64,000 nt of DNA. Source: Streptomyces sp. R33 (lineage in GTDB: Bacteria; Actinomycetota; Actinomycetes; Streptomycetales; Streptomycetaceae). The notes below the pieces were generated by a model. That model saw nothing but the letters and a program-made list of their open reading frames with translations, did no database searches and was not told the origin of the DNA. Positions within the stretch are counted from its first letter, which is position 1; every line of letters begins with the position of its first letter. A program made the translations under genes and the position numbers. The stretch is taken from NCBI RefSeq assembly GCF_041200175.1, contig NZ_CP165727.1, forward strand, positions 248,001-312,000, given 5' to 3'. Positions 35,179-43,532 of the stretch are shown in pieces.

Positions 35179-36063
35179 TCACGCGCTGCTCGATACACCT
35201 GCGTTCGCGAGGATGTCGCGTGCGGGCAGCACCGTGCTCTGGGCGGCGGTGAGGCCGGAGGCTGCCAGATGGGCGTCCACGATCCGAAGGCCGGCCGCAT
35301 ATCCGGCGAAGTCAGGCAGTCCGACAGGCTGGTGCCCCATGTGCTGTGCAGTGGCGTCGCCGTACACGTACGCGGGCAGATTCTGCATCCCGGCCACATC
35401 GATCCCGGCCGTGACCTTCTCGCAGACATCGTCCAGATCCGGGCCGGACAGCGCCGTCGTCCAGGGGCCCATGGCCGGCTCGCCCGCCAGTTCCCGTACA
35501 AACGCCTCGGCCAGCCCCTCGGCCACGACCTGTTCGCCGACCGTGACCGTCATTGGGTTCCAGACCACGTTGGCATAGCGCACGTTGTGGTGGAGCTCGT
35601 GCGCGGCGACGTAGCCGATCTTCGCCAGGCTGGTCTCGGTGGGCCACATCGTCAGCTGGATCGCCCCGGGGATACCGCCCATACCGAGGTAGCCCGCGTT
35701 GCGGACCGTCAGCAGGTCGTCGTCGGGGTCGCCAAGTACCAGCACGACATGCACGGTCTCGGCGCTCTTGGCTCCGGGCACCGCGCCGCTCAGCCGCTCC
35801 CATGCTGCGGCAAGGCAGTCCTCGATCCGGTGCCACACTCCCGCGTCCCGCATCTGACGCAGGGCCGTCAGGTAGCGCGGGTCCTCGCGGTCGACCCGGA
35901 AGCCGCTGCCCATCTTGTGCATCTGGACCACGTCCACGCCCACCGTGGACATCACGCTGTGCAGAGGGCTGAGCATGTCCCGCAGGGCGTCGGGCCGCTC
36001 CTCCAGCGGGCGCTGCAGGAGATCGAGCATGGAGGAGGCCGTGTCATGAACAATGATCTTCAT
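35179..36063 (-). CDS. DUF2268 putative zinc protease
   Basis: A 294-residue cytosolic protein of the YjaZ/DUF2268 family. The gluzincin motif AAHELHHNVRYANVVW is at about residues 153-168, and a third-ligand candidate Glu lies in VVAEGLAEAFVRELAG (~183). TVHVVLVLGDPDDDLLTVRN and YGDATAQHMGHQPVGLPDFA are further family blocks. MKIIVHDTASSMLDLL at the N-terminus is the usual start. Bacillus YjaZ is thought to be a Zn protease; substrates are unknown. Monocistronic, with its own start at the edge of a 400-bp gap. Confidence 0.85.
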   Translation of the reverse strand: MKIIVHDTASSMLDLLQRPLEERPDALRDMLSPLHSVMSTVGVDVVQMHKMGSGFRVDREDPRYLTALRQMRDAGVWHRIEDCLAAAWERLSGAVPGAKSAETVHVVLVLGDPDDDLLTVRNAGYLGMGGIPGAIQLTMWPTETSLAKIGYVAAHELHHNVRYANVVWNPMTVTVGEQVVAEGLAEAFVRELAGEPAMGPWTTALSGPDLDDVCEKVTAGIDVAGMQNLPAYVYGDATAQHMGHQPVGLPDFAGYAAGLRIVDAHLAASGLTAAQSTVLPARDILANAGVSSSA

Positions 36064-36349
36064 GACCTGGGACCGTAGGGCCTCACGTTACGGGAGGGGC
36101 AAGTCAGATCCGGCTGGCTGTGGCGGCGGGGAGAACGGAAGCCCGTCGGCGGCCGGACCGCGACAGGCTTCCGTTCCATCGGGGCCCTACCGCTTGAAGA
36201 TGCCCAAGGCTGTACTCAGGGGCACCGTCCGACTTCCACCACCGCACCGGGTTCACCTGCTCCGTCGTCACCGACCCGGCCCGCGCCCCACCACGTCACG
36301 GAACAAGTCGACCACTCCGCGGCCCCGTCGCACAGGTCAAAGATCAAGC
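36064..36349. other. Promoter region of the DUF2268 gene
   Basis: About 290 bp between the DUF2268 start and the hairpins below the TipAS gene. No gene seen. A promoter for the minus-strand protease is expected here but could not be picked out. Confidence 0.35.
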
Positions 36350-36370
36350 CAGGGGCTGTCGCAGCCCCTG
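36350..36370. terminator. Short perfect hairpin
   Basis: CAGGGGCTG-TCG-CAGCCCCTG, 9-bp perfect arms. It lies 25 bp beyond the larger hairpin and may be a second part of the same transcription stop. Confidence 0.55.
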
Positions 36371-36394
36371 GGCCTGAACCCCGCCCCACCCCTC

Positions 36395-36432
36395 GGCGGG
36401 TGCGCCCGGACCCCGGTCCGGGCGCACCCGCC
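36395..36432 (-). terminator. Very strong hairpin after TipAS gene
   Basis: Perfect 18-bp arms (GGCGGGTGCGCCCGGACC and its complement) with a 2-nt loop, 28 bp after the stop of the minus-strand gene at 36461. Confidence 0.85.
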
Positions 36433-36460
36433 CATGCATGTCCTGGCCCGTGTCGCCCGA

Positions 36461-36883
36461 CTATGCCGAAGCCTCGGCCCCTGCGCTGGGGGCGAACCCG
36501 CTCCCCTGCTCGGCGAACACCTTGATCGCGGCGCCCAGGAACTCCACCATCCCGGGGTGGTAGGAATCGTGGAACGCCCTCATGGCCTCGTCCTCGGCGT
36601 AGAAGAGCGACATGCCGACGTAAGCCTCCCTGGAGGGGGTGTAGAACCGGGAGACGATGTCGAAGTGCCTGCGGACGAGCTCCTGGATCTGCTGGTCTCC
36701 GGGCAGGGAGCCGCCGTCCAGGAAAGCCGTGATCTCCCGGTACAGGACGTCCCAGTCCTGGTGGACCCGCTCCCTGTCCACATGTTCCCAGTCGTTGGTC
36801 CCGGCAAGGCTCTTCGCCTGCTCCTCGGCCAACGACCGGCGACACTCGTCCTCGTAACTGTTCCCCACGGCACCGGTTCCCAT
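36461..36883 (-). CDS. Stand-alone TipAS antibiotic-recognition domain protein
   Basis: A 140-residue all-helical protein like the C-terminal half of TipAL. The block RVHQDWDVLYREITAFLDGG is followed by IQELVRRHFDIVSRFYTPSR, EAYVGMSLFYAEDEAMRAFH and YHPGMVEFLGAAIKVFAEQ. TipAS from S. lividans binds thiopeptides such as thiostrepton. Here there is no MerR DNA-binding domain, as in the natural short TipAS product, so the protein could act as a drug-binding sink. I prefer the ATG at 36883 to the start at 36913. It ends with a low-complexity tail (PSAGAEASA) and a very strong terminator. Confidence 0.85.
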   Translation of the reverse strand: MGTGAVGNSYEDECRRSLAEEQAKSLAGTNDWEHVDRERVHQDWDVLYREITAFLDGGSLPGDQQIQELVRRHFDIVSRFYTPSREAYVGMSLFYAEDEAMRAFHDSYHPGMVEFLGAAIKVFAEQGSGFAPSAGAEASA

Positions 36884-37088
36884 CGTTTCGTCACCTCTCC
36901 GGTGGATCCCCAAGAGGCCGCCGACATGTCGACATCGACCGGCCGCCGATGATCAACTGCCGGTCCAGGCCGAACGGTGACACACAGCCACCGGGTCGGC
37001 AAACCATTTCTTGGACCCTCCGGCGCTCCGTCCCGGCGGCGGACCGCACCGTGACCTGTCACCGGGCCGAAGCGTGACTCGCGAGGAG

Positions 37089-37637
37089 CTACGGCATGCT
37101 CCGCGAACAGACCACGGAGTGCGGACCTGCCCGTGAGGCCTTGCTTGCCGGGGGTGCCTTCGTCGTCTTCGACGGTCTGGTCCTGCCAACCGGCACGCGG
37201 GCGTGTTCGGGATCGGAATCCGCACAGCTGCCCGGCGCCGCCACACAATCGGGCTGAGCCCGATCGCGGTGGAGCCTGCGCAACCGGTCGCGCGCGGTGC
37301 GGGGCAGGCCGTCGACTACGCACTGCCAGGAGTGGCTGATCATCTCGGCGATTTCCTCGTCCGGGACCGTGCCGTCGAGGTGCACGGTGATCCAGTGCCA
37401 CCGGGGGCCCTGGTACCCGTACCCGGGGCGTACCGCCGGGTACTGCTCGTACAGGTGCAGGGCGAGGGCGGATTCGCATTTCACGCTCAGGCGGTCGGGC
37501 TGCGAGGCGTTGGCCGCCGCCAGGGTGGCGAAGATCTTGCCGCCGGCCTTGTAGACGGGCCGCTGCGGGCCCCATGGCTCTTCCTCACCGGCTTCGGGCA
37601 GGTCCAGTGCGTATGACGCGACATCGTCGGGATTCAT
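37089..37637 (-). CDS. MmcQ/YjbR family protein with odd C-terminus
   Basis: The N-terminal ~110 residues are a YjbR (double-wing DNA-binding-like) domain: LDLPEAGEEEPWGPQRPVYK, AGGKIFATLAAANASQPDRL and GYQGPRWHWITVHLDGTVPD, then EIAEMISHSWQCVVDGLPR. The family normally ends about here with a few basic residues. The remaining ~65 residues (QPDCVAAPGSCADSDPEHAR and so on) have poor composition, so the native stop was probably lost by a frameshift or junction near 37280. Function in the family is unclear. Confidence 0.75.
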   Translation of the reverse strand: MNPDDVASYALDLPEAGEEEPWGPQRPVYKAGGKIFATLAAANASQPDRLSVKCESALALHLYEQYPAVRPGYGYQGPRWHWITVHLDGTVPDEEIAEMISHSWQCVVDGLPRTARDRLRRLHRDRAQPDCVAAPGSCADSDPEHARVPVGRTRPSKTTKAPPASKASRAGPHSVVCSRSMP

Positions 37638-37883
37638 TCGTGCTGTCTTTCATGCGGGGTGACGGCGGGCGGGCCGCCCGCAGGGACACAGCCGGACGCC
37701 CCGGCGGGCGCAGTCCCCGGGCGGGGGAGCCGGACCGCGCCGTTCCCTCGCCGGACCACGCTTCGGGCCAGGGGGCCTGAAGGTGCCTGGTCATGGTTGG
37801 TTCCCTGGCCGGAGGCCGCGGTGGTGAAGGGCGGGGCGTGGTGCCGGCGCGCGCCCGAGACCGTTCGGTGTCCGGAGCCCGGG

Positions 37884-38291
37884 TCAGGCGTATTTGCCGA
37901 GGTCGCTGGCCTGGAGGGCGGCTTTGTCGTTGATTCCGATGACGTAGCCGTCCGGGTCGCGGAAGTAGAACATGCGCTGGCCGGTGTGGTCGGTGTCGGT
38001 GTCCTTGATGATCTCGGCGTGCCGGGAGATGCGGTCGTGGGCTCCGTCGAAGTCGGCCACGCCCAGGTAGAACATGCCGGCGAAGCCGATGGGGGTGTCG
38101 GCCAGGCTGGGCAGCCAGTTCTTCAGGTCGGCGTTGCTGTAGAGCATCCCGCAGAATCCGCCCTGGTAGAGCAGCATGTGGATGTCGTCGCCGGGGCTGG
38201 CGGTGCTGGAATCGACGTCGAAGCCGAGCTGGGTGTAGAACGTGATGCTGGCCGCGGTGTCCTTGACACTGAGGCAGGGAGCGAATGGCAT
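37884..38291 (-). CDS. VOC (glyoxalase/bleomycin-resistance fold) protein
   Basis: A 135-residue protein with paired beta-alpha-beta-beta-beta units: CLSVKDTAASITFYTQLGFD, MLLYQGGFCGMLYSNADLKN, then MFYLGVADFDGAHDRISRHA and GQRMFYFRDPDGYVIGIND. The Glu usually found as last metal ligand is Gly/Ile here, so metal binding is doubtful. I placed the start at the ATG at 38291, with GGAGG just upstream; the frame continues upstream only as a shadow of the next VOC gene. The second VOC gene lies 163 bp upstream on the same strand. Confidence 0.87.
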   Translation of the reverse strand: MPFAPCLSVKDTAASITFYTQLGFDVDSSTASPGDDIHMLLYQGGFCGMLYSNADLKNWLPSLADTPIGFAGMFYLGVADFDGAHDRISRHAEIIKDTDTDHTGQRMFYFRDPDGYVIGINDKAALQASDLGKYA

Positions 38292-38454
38292 AAATCCTCC
38301 ATGGTCGGGTGGGTGCGGCTTCCACCAGGGTGGGAGCGCGGGGGCCGGCATGCGCCAGGCACCCCACGGTTCCATTTCTCCGCCGGTTGGGGCGTGCGTG
38401 CACTGCGGGGGCCGCCGTCTTGATGAGAGCGGCCGCTCGAAGCGGCCGGGGTTG

Positions 38455-38853
38455 TCAGCGGGTGCTGCTGATGCAGAAGGGCTGTCCGGAGGGGTCGAGC
38501 AGGACGGTCCAGTGGTCCCCGCCCGGCTGGTGGGCGGGCCTGGTCGCGCCCAGCTCGAGGAGCCGCTTCTCGGCTGCCTCGACGTCCTCGAAGCTGATGT
38601 CCATGTGGAAGGCGAGTTCATCCTGCGGCCAGGTGGGGGCCTTGAACGTCGTGGCGGACCAGAAGACGTACATCATGTTGCCGACCCACACGGGAAAGGC
38701 CGCCGCGTTGCCGTGCTCGTCCCGGTACGGCTCCGAGACCTGCGCGCCGAGGGCGGCGGCGTAGAACTTCGCGAGCTCGCCTCCGTCCTCGGCCCAGATC
38801 GCATGCGACAGGACCTTGCCGCTCACGGCGCTGCCGGCATGTGTCTCAACCAT
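38455..38853 (-). CDS. VOC family protein
   Basis: A 132-residue single VOC domain pair: SHAIWAEDGGELAKFYAAAL, VGNMMYVFWSATTFKAPTWP, then AFHMDISFEDVEAAEKRLLE and HWTVLLDPSGQPFCISSTR. It belongs to the group annotated as glyoxalase/PhnB-like with LGATRPAHQPGGDHWTVLLDP near the C-terminus. Upstream of a second VOC gene on the same strand, perhaps in an operon. Substrate unknown; such pairs often act in detoxification or antibiotic sequestration. Confidence 0.87.
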   Translation of the reverse strand: MVETHAGSAVSGKVLSHAIWAEDGGELAKFYAAALGAQVSEPYRDEHGNAAAFPVWVGNMMYVFWSATTFKAPTWPQDELAFHMDISFEDVEAAEKRLLELGATRPAHQPGGDHWTVLLDPSGQPFCISSTR

Positions 38854-38997
38854 GGTTTTCTCCTACGGCGGGGGTCGGCTGGGGAGGTTGCGCCCGCTGA
38901 AGACGACCGTAACCGGCGTATAGGACAGCAAATGTCCTATATCGCTTGTGGTGGGGTTGGGCGGGCGGGCCCGGTGACGCGTGGGTAACGTGCGGCC

Positions 38998-39323
38998 ATG
39001 GCTTACGACGAGGTACTGGCGGAACGGGTCCGGGAACTGTGGAACAGACCGAGGAGATCACCGCGAAGAAGATGTTCGGCGGACTCGTCTTCACCGTGCA
39101 GGGGAACACGGTGGTCGGCGTGGTCGGCGACGAACTACTGGTACGAGTCGCCACGGACGACACCCCACAGGCTCTCGCCCGGCCCGGCGCGCGGCCCTTC
39201 GAGGTCCGCGGCCGGATCTCGAAGGGCTGGGTCATCGTGGCAGGAGAAGTCCTCGACGACCCCGTCCTGAACGACTGGCTGCACCTGGGCCGCAAAGCCG
39301 CCGCCACACTTCCGCCGAAGTGA
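38998..39323 (+). pseudogene. TfoX N-terminal domain protein, one-base frameshift
   Basis: The start MAYDEVLAERVREL is in one phase. The rest, EQTEEITAKKMFGGLVFTVQ, NTVVGVVGDELLVRVATDD and VLDDPVLNDWLHLGRKAAAT, is in the -1 phase. Joining them at about 39040 (ctg-tggaac, where one G seems missing) gives a complete ~109-residue TfoX-N protein. The family binds no known ligand in actinobacteria. One base lost from an otherwise perfect gene may be a sequencing error, so this could be a working gene. Confidence 0.8.
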
Positions 39324-39617
39324 CCTCCTTCCCCACCGCGAGCGCTTACGGATGCGGCCGCCCGGGGGGCGCGGCGGGCGAGGCAGACGATCCAGGGTGT
39401 ACTCCAGCCGGTCACGCCGCGCAGGTCGACCGGGACAGGGGTGAGGTGCGGGTCAGGCTGAATCCGTGACCTTCAGCAGGGTGAGGGCAGGCGGTCCAGG
39501 CTCGTGCGGCCCGCGGCGATGCGGCGGGCCATCAGCGTGCTGCTGCACTGCAGGTCGACGACCGGTCGGTAGCCCCCGGAAGTCGACGACAGGAGTGAAG
39601 GAGACTGACTGCTACCG
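39324..39617. other. Short intergenic stretch
   Basis: About 290 bp with convergent genes on both sides. Nothing recognisable; no clear hairpin. Confidence 0.35.
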
Positions 39618-39966
39618 TCAGGGAGCGACCAGGCGGACGCCGAGCCAGTCGCCCACGTTCTCGTTCTTGGTCTCGCAGAGGCCGGAGCTCTGCGCGGCCC
39701 TCGTGATGTCGCTGGGCACGGTCCCCGGTCTTCGGGGCCAAGAACCAGATCACGCCGCCGCCTTCGAGCCGCCCGCCGGCGTCTACCAAGACGCCTGTGA
39801 GGTCACCGTCGCTATCGCGGAACCAGCGCACGACGACGACGGCGACGTCGTCGTATGTCTCCCCGATCAGGTCCTGTCCTGTCCTGTGACGAGCCCGCCA
39901 GTCGACCTGAGGCCGGACGACGGGAAGCAGGGCGACCCCTGCCTCCTTGTGAGAAGCCGTTGCCAT
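39618..39966 (-). CDS. Hypothetical protein, probable frameshift near 39735
   Basis: From the ATG at 39966 the frame reads MATASHKEAGVALLPVVRPQ, VAVVVVRWFRDSDGDLTGVL and GGRLEGGGVIWFLAPKTG. The phase then changes and the C-terminus is PSDITRAAQSSGLCETKNEN and VGDWLGVRLVAP, stopping at 39618. Both parts have natural composition, so I read one gene of ~115 residues with a one-base indel. Family unknown; the charged, strand-rich make-up suggests a small soluble protein. It contains three copies of a pentanucleotide (39872-39886), another place where slippage could change the frame. Confidence 0.5.
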
Positions 39967-40071
39967 GCCGATCACGGTGGGCGTGAGTTCGAGTGACTGC
40001 CAGCCGGGTGATCTTTCGGCGGTCTGGGTATCAAGCCGAGGGTGATCGGCGAGCGAGGGGGCGGAATTCGA

Positions 40072-40494
40072 ATGGGGGCAGCGGACGAGCGGGAGCATCA
40101 GGATGGGGAAGGCTGGCTGACGAAGGCCGAAGTCCGGGAGATCTGGCCGCAGATCAGGCCGATCAGCATCACAGCCGTGGCGCGGGCCAACAGCGTACGT
40201 ACCTCGGCTGCGCCCTCTCCGGACCTGGCCTGCGAGCCGACCTACCACGCGGCTGACGTACGCCACGTGGCCGCGCGGATCGCCCGGGGTGAGGCCGATG
40301 TCGCGCCCTGGCAGCGCGCCGACTCCGACGCTGCACGCGACGACGCCACACCCGCCCCACCGGTTCGGCAGCCCGTCGGTTGGGGGCCCGAGAACGTGCC
40401 GGGACTGATCCTGCTGGCAATCATCGTGGGACTGATCCTCTGGGGCCTGACCTCTCCCGACAACCACGGCACAGTAACGAACTTCGTGCGCTGA
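40072..40494 (+). CDS. Small C-terminally anchored membrane protein
   Basis: A 140-residue protein from the ATG at 40072. Two short similar segments occur: GWLTKAEVREIWPQIRPIS (~15-33) and TYHAADVRHVAARIARGEAD (~57-76), each a helix beginning after an aromatic residue. A linker rich in Ala/Pro leads to one TM helix near the C-terminus (VPGLILLAIIVGLILWGL), followed by SPDNHGTVTNFVR. A damaged relative lies at 51979-52333 with the same two segments and a TM. Function unknown. Confidence 0.65.
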   Translation: MGAADEREHQDGEGWLTKAEVREIWPQIRPISITAVARANSVRTSAAPSPDLACEPTYHAADVRHVAARIARGEADVAPWQRADSDAARDDATPAPPVRQPVGWGPENVPGLILLAIIVGLILWGLTSPDNHGTVTNFVR

Positions 40495-40643
40495 GTGCGC
40501 GCGGTTGCCCTATCGATCTTGGTGATCGTGAGTTCGAGTCTGCCGACTCGGTTGGGCGATCTCCTGGTCGGCAGGGCATGAAAGTGGGGCCTCCCGTACA
40601 GCTCGTGGGTGTCGAATCCAGTCGAGCAACAGGAGGCCCCCTG

Positions 40644-41330
40644 GTGCCGCAGTCTTCCGTCTCCGTGACATTGCCATCCAACTCCGCGCCCCTGTCGTGT
40701 GATTGCCTCGCTCACCGGTTCGGGCACGCCGGGGACCGGCCGCACAGGCGTCCGAGGTACCCCTCGGACATGACCGACACGGAGTGGGCAGTCGTACGCG
40801 ACGCGATGCCCGTGCCCGCCTGGCTTGAGGGAAGGGGCGGGCAGCCGGAGAGCTACTGCCACCGGCAGCTGGTCGACGCGGTGCGCTACCTGGTTGCGGG
40901 CGGCATTGCCTGGAGAGCGGCGCCCTGCCGGACTTCCCCGCATGGGACCGCGTCTACGCCTTCTTCCGGCGCTGGCGGGACAAGGGCCTGGTCGCCGAGT
41001 TCCACGACCGGCTGCGCGGCCGGGTCCGCGAAGCGTCGGGCCGTGATCCGGAGTCGACCGCCGGGAGCATCGACGCGCAGTCGGTGAAAGGGGCCGCGTC
41101 GGTGCCGGTTGCCAGCCGGGGGTTCGACGGCGGGAAGAAGGTGAACGGCCGCAAGAGGCACATCGTCGTGGACACCCTCGGGCTTCTGCTGGCCGTGACG
41201 GTCACCGCCGCATCCGTCACCGACCGCGAGGCCGGCTGGACGCTGCTGGAGCGGCTGCGGACGCGGCACTGGCGCATCTCGTAGGCGTGGGCCGACGGCA
41301 GCTACCTGCGGCCCCATGGACAATCAAGCG
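40644..41330 (+). pseudogene. IS5-family transposase, frameshifted and truncated
   Basis: Begins at a GTG at 40644 preceded by AGGAGG: PQSSVSVTLPSNSAPLSCDC, then RYPSDMTDTEWAVVRDAMPV. After VAGGIAWRA the phase shifts (~40920) to LPDFPAWDRVYAFFRRWRDK, SIDAQSVKGAASVPVASRG and KVNGRKRHIVVDTLGLLLAV. A TAG at 41281 follows RTHWRIS-type sequence, then AWADGSYL, and similarity ends near 41330 where the next gene's remnant starts. The C-terminal third with the Glu is missing. Confidence 0.82.
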
Positions 41331-41743
41331 CCGCGTAGCAGCGACCAGACCCGGAGCCGACCAGGTGCAGCAGCCGACGACGCACGATCACCCGGCTTCC
41401 CACTACCGCCGGCCGTTCGGATCCCGCAACGCGACGCAGGCACCACCAGGGCGTGGAGCTCGTAGGCCGCTTCCATGACCTGGTCAGCCACCTCCCCCTC
41501 GTACAGCCGGGCGTTGGCCTCGGTGGCAGGAAACACGTCAACGAGGACGTTCACCCCCTCCCGCGGCACGGCGTCACAACCCGCCCACGCCACCGCACAC
41601 CCGCGCAGAACCCGCCGCAGCCGCTCATACGCCTCCACGTCGAAGCCACTCCCCGAGCGAAGCCCCTCGTCAAAGGAAAGCCACGCACCGACCAACTCCC
41701 CGAGCGGACCACCCGCATACGCGCCCACCTGCTGTTCCCTCAC
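41324..41743 (-). CDS. Hypothetical protein, C-terminus cut by IS5 remnant
   Basis: From a GTG at 41743 the protein reads REQQVGAYAGGPLGELVGAW, LSFDEGLRSGSGFDVEAYER, LRRVLRGCAVAWAGCDAVPR and GVNVLVDVFPATEANARLYE. It continues to EVADQVMEAAYELHALV and then changes character at about 41440. The final ~37 residues are low-quality and lie over the junction with the IS5 fragment, so the native 3' end was probably removed. No family recognised. Confidence 0.5.
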   Translation of the reverse strand: MREQQVGAYAGGPLGELVGAWLSFDEGLRSGSGFDVEAYERLRRVLRGCAVAWAGCDAVPREGVNVLVDVFPATEANARLYEGEVADQVMEAAYELHALVVPASRCGIRTAGGSGKPGDRASSAAAPGRLRVWSLLRGA

Positions 41744-42262
41744 ACCACCGATCCTACGGACGCACAGCGAAACTGCGATCTCTCGGTTTCATGACAGCAC
41801 GCGACCTGCATGAGTACCGCCCTGTGACACCCGCCGCCGGCATGACCTCGCCGACAGAAATCCGATCGGAAACCCACACCCCCAGCGCGAATCCCCCGCA
41901 CCATGCGGCTGTCCACGACCAGGACCATCCATCCCGACACGCCGACCGGGCACACACGAACGGATGGAGCAGAGGCTCCGCTTCCCCACAGCTCACCGAA
42001 GATGGGCGGATGCCGACCACCGACGCCGCGGCTCGATGAACAGCGCATCCATGGGCATGCTGCAATGCGGGCGCATGACTTCCAGCCAGGTCACTCCACC
42101 GTCCAGGAGACGGCCCATACATCCGAAGCCGTTCCACCCCAGATCGACGAAACAGCGCTCGGCCTGCTGTTCCCGTCCAAACAGTCGCTGACCGTGCAGC
42201 GTCCCCTCCCCCCAGATTGCCTGCCCCGCCCGAAGACGGGGGTGCCTTGACAGGCCCAGTGA
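41744..42262. other. Gene-less stretch upstream of marR-like gene
   Basis: About 520 bp. No believable frame on either strand (the 187-codon minus frame has shadow composition). It should contain promoters for the divergent genes at 41743 and 42283. Confidence 0.4.
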
Positions 42263-42277
42263 TTAGCCGCCATATTA
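42263..42277. promoter_or_regulatory. Putative MarR operator, copy 1
   Basis: ttagccgccatatta, 5 bp before the marR-like ATG. It resembles the site at 42863-42877 in 12 of 15 positions. Likely autoregulation. Confidence 0.6.
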
Positions 42278-42282
42278 CTTGC

Positions 42283-42801
42283 ATGACGAGGGACGGCATC
42301 GACGGCGAGGCGCCCACGCTGGACCAGGCCCGGCGGCAGGTCGAGCACTACGGCCTGGAGGTCGATCCGCAGGCGGTGCTGGTCGCGGTGCGGCTGATTT
42401 CGGCGGGCGCGAGGGTTGGCCGGGCGGCCGAGTCGCATTTCGCCAGGTTCGGCCTGTCGACGGGTCGCTACCGCCTGCTCGCCGACCTCGAAGACCACGG
42501 CGGGGAGAAATCCCCCTCGCACCTTGCAGCCGACCTCAATGTCTCCAGGGCCACGGTCACCGGCCTACTGGACGGCCTTGAGCGCGAGGGCCTGATCGCC
42601 CGCCGCCCGTCCACGGAGGACGGCCGGGGCACGGTGGCCATCCTGACCGCACGCGGGGCGCAGCGTTTGCGCGACATGGCGTCCGAGCATTTCGGGCGGC
42701 TCGAGGCGATGGTGGGCGGGCTTTCCGTCGAGGAGCGTGCAGTGTTCCTGGATCTGCTCGCCCGCGTCGTGCGGGGCAGTGCGGCTCTGGCCGCCGACTG
42801 A
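42283..42801 (+). CDS. MarR-family regulator
   Basis: A 172-residue regulator. I chose the ATG at 42283, right after the putative operator. The winged HTH spans ~65-130: STGRYRLLADLEDHGGEKSP, HLAADLNVSRATVTGLLDGL, REGLIARRPSTEDGRGTVAI. The C-terminal dimer helix includes LSVEERAVFLDLLARVV. The sequence resembles MarR proteins paired with NAD(P)-binding redox genes. An operator-like repeat precedes this gene and the membrane/NmrA gene pair, so it probably controls both. A T-rich terminator follows. Confidence 0.9.
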   Translation: MTRDGIDGEAPTLDQARRQVEHYGLEVDPQAVLVAVRLISAGARVGRAAESHFARFGLSTGRYRLLADLEDHGGEKSPSHLAADLNVSRATVTGLLDGLEREGLIARRPSTEDGRGTVAILTARGAQRLRDMASEHFGRLEAMVGGLSVEERAVFLDLLARVVRGSAALAAD

Positions 42802-42824
42802 TCCGACTCTCTACTGATTTGGCG

Positions 42825-42850
42825 CCGCCCTCCGGGTAGGGCCTCTTTTT
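42825..42850 (+). terminator. Rho-independent terminator after marR-like gene
   Basis: gccct-ccgggt-agggc stem followed by ctcttttt, 24 bp after the stop. This is one of the few hairpins in the window with a real T-run. Confidence 0.7.
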
Positions 42851-42862
42851 ACGAGGTAATAG

Positions 42863-42877
42863 TTAGCCACCTAATTA
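42863..42877. promoter_or_regulatory. Putative MarR operator, copy 2
   Basis: ttagccacctaatta, 75 bp before the membrane protein start, in an AT-rich promoter-like segment (aggtaatagttagccacc). Same pattern as 42263-42277. Confidence 0.6.
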
Positions 42878-42951
42878 TATTGGGGCGGTGCAGGCCTGCC
42901 GCCCCCGCCGCGCACCTTCGCTTCCCTCACACGAACGAGAAAGAGGCCAGC

Positions 42952-43425
42952 ATGCCCGCAACGAAGGACAGAACCAGCCGAAACCACGCAGCCTCCCGGC
43001 CATCCCGGCCGTTCACCCTGTGGCGCGAGGTACTGACCGCCTACGCCGCCCCCGCGCTGATGGCCGGTACCGCCGGAGTCGTCACCGGGCAGCAGGACCT
43101 GGCCGTGGCCGCCTGCACCTCCCTCGCCGGCACCTCCGCCGTGGTGGCCTTCCTCGTCGGCACCTGGCTGCGGCACGGCGGGCAGCCCCGACGGTGGACC
43201 ACCACCACGCCGCGCGTCGCCCTGACCGCCGCACTCGTCATCACCGCCACCGGCGCGGCGGCCCTGCTGGGATGGTTCACCGCCCAATGGCTGCCCGCCC
43301 ACACCCCTGTACCCGCCACCCCGTGGCTGGAGCGCCTACGCATCGACCTGCCCGTCTCCGCAGCCCTCGCCACCACCATCGTCACCCTGCGCTGGCGCAG
43401 CACCACCACAGCATCCCCGGCATAG
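42952..43425 (+). CDS. Small integral membrane protein
   Basis: A 157-residue protein with about four hydrophobic segments: YAAPALMAGTAGVVTGQQDL, VAACTSLAGTSAVVAFLVGT, ALTAALVITATGAAALLGWF and DLPVSAALATTIVTLRW. A basic N-terminus points to a cytosolic start. I chose the ATG at 42952, with AAGAGG upstream; the earlier in-frame GTG at 42880 lacks an SD. Paired with the NmrA-type gene downstream (107-bp gap) and preceded by the MarR-like operator. No family recognised. Confidence 0.75.
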   Translation: MPATKDRTSRNHAASRPSRPFTLWREVLTAYAAPALMAGTAGVVTGQQDLAVAACTSLAGTSAVVAFLVGTWLRHGGQPRRWTTTTPRVALTAALVITATGAAALLGWFTAQWLPAHTPVPATPWLERLRIDLPVSAALATTIVTLRWRSTTTASPA

Positions 43426-43532
43426 CCCACCCCGGCACCGGGCCCACCCGCCCCCACGAACCCAAGCCCGACCGAGCCACGCCGGCAGCACCCGCCGCCG
43501 GGAAGTCATCAAGGAAAAGGAATGAGCACACG

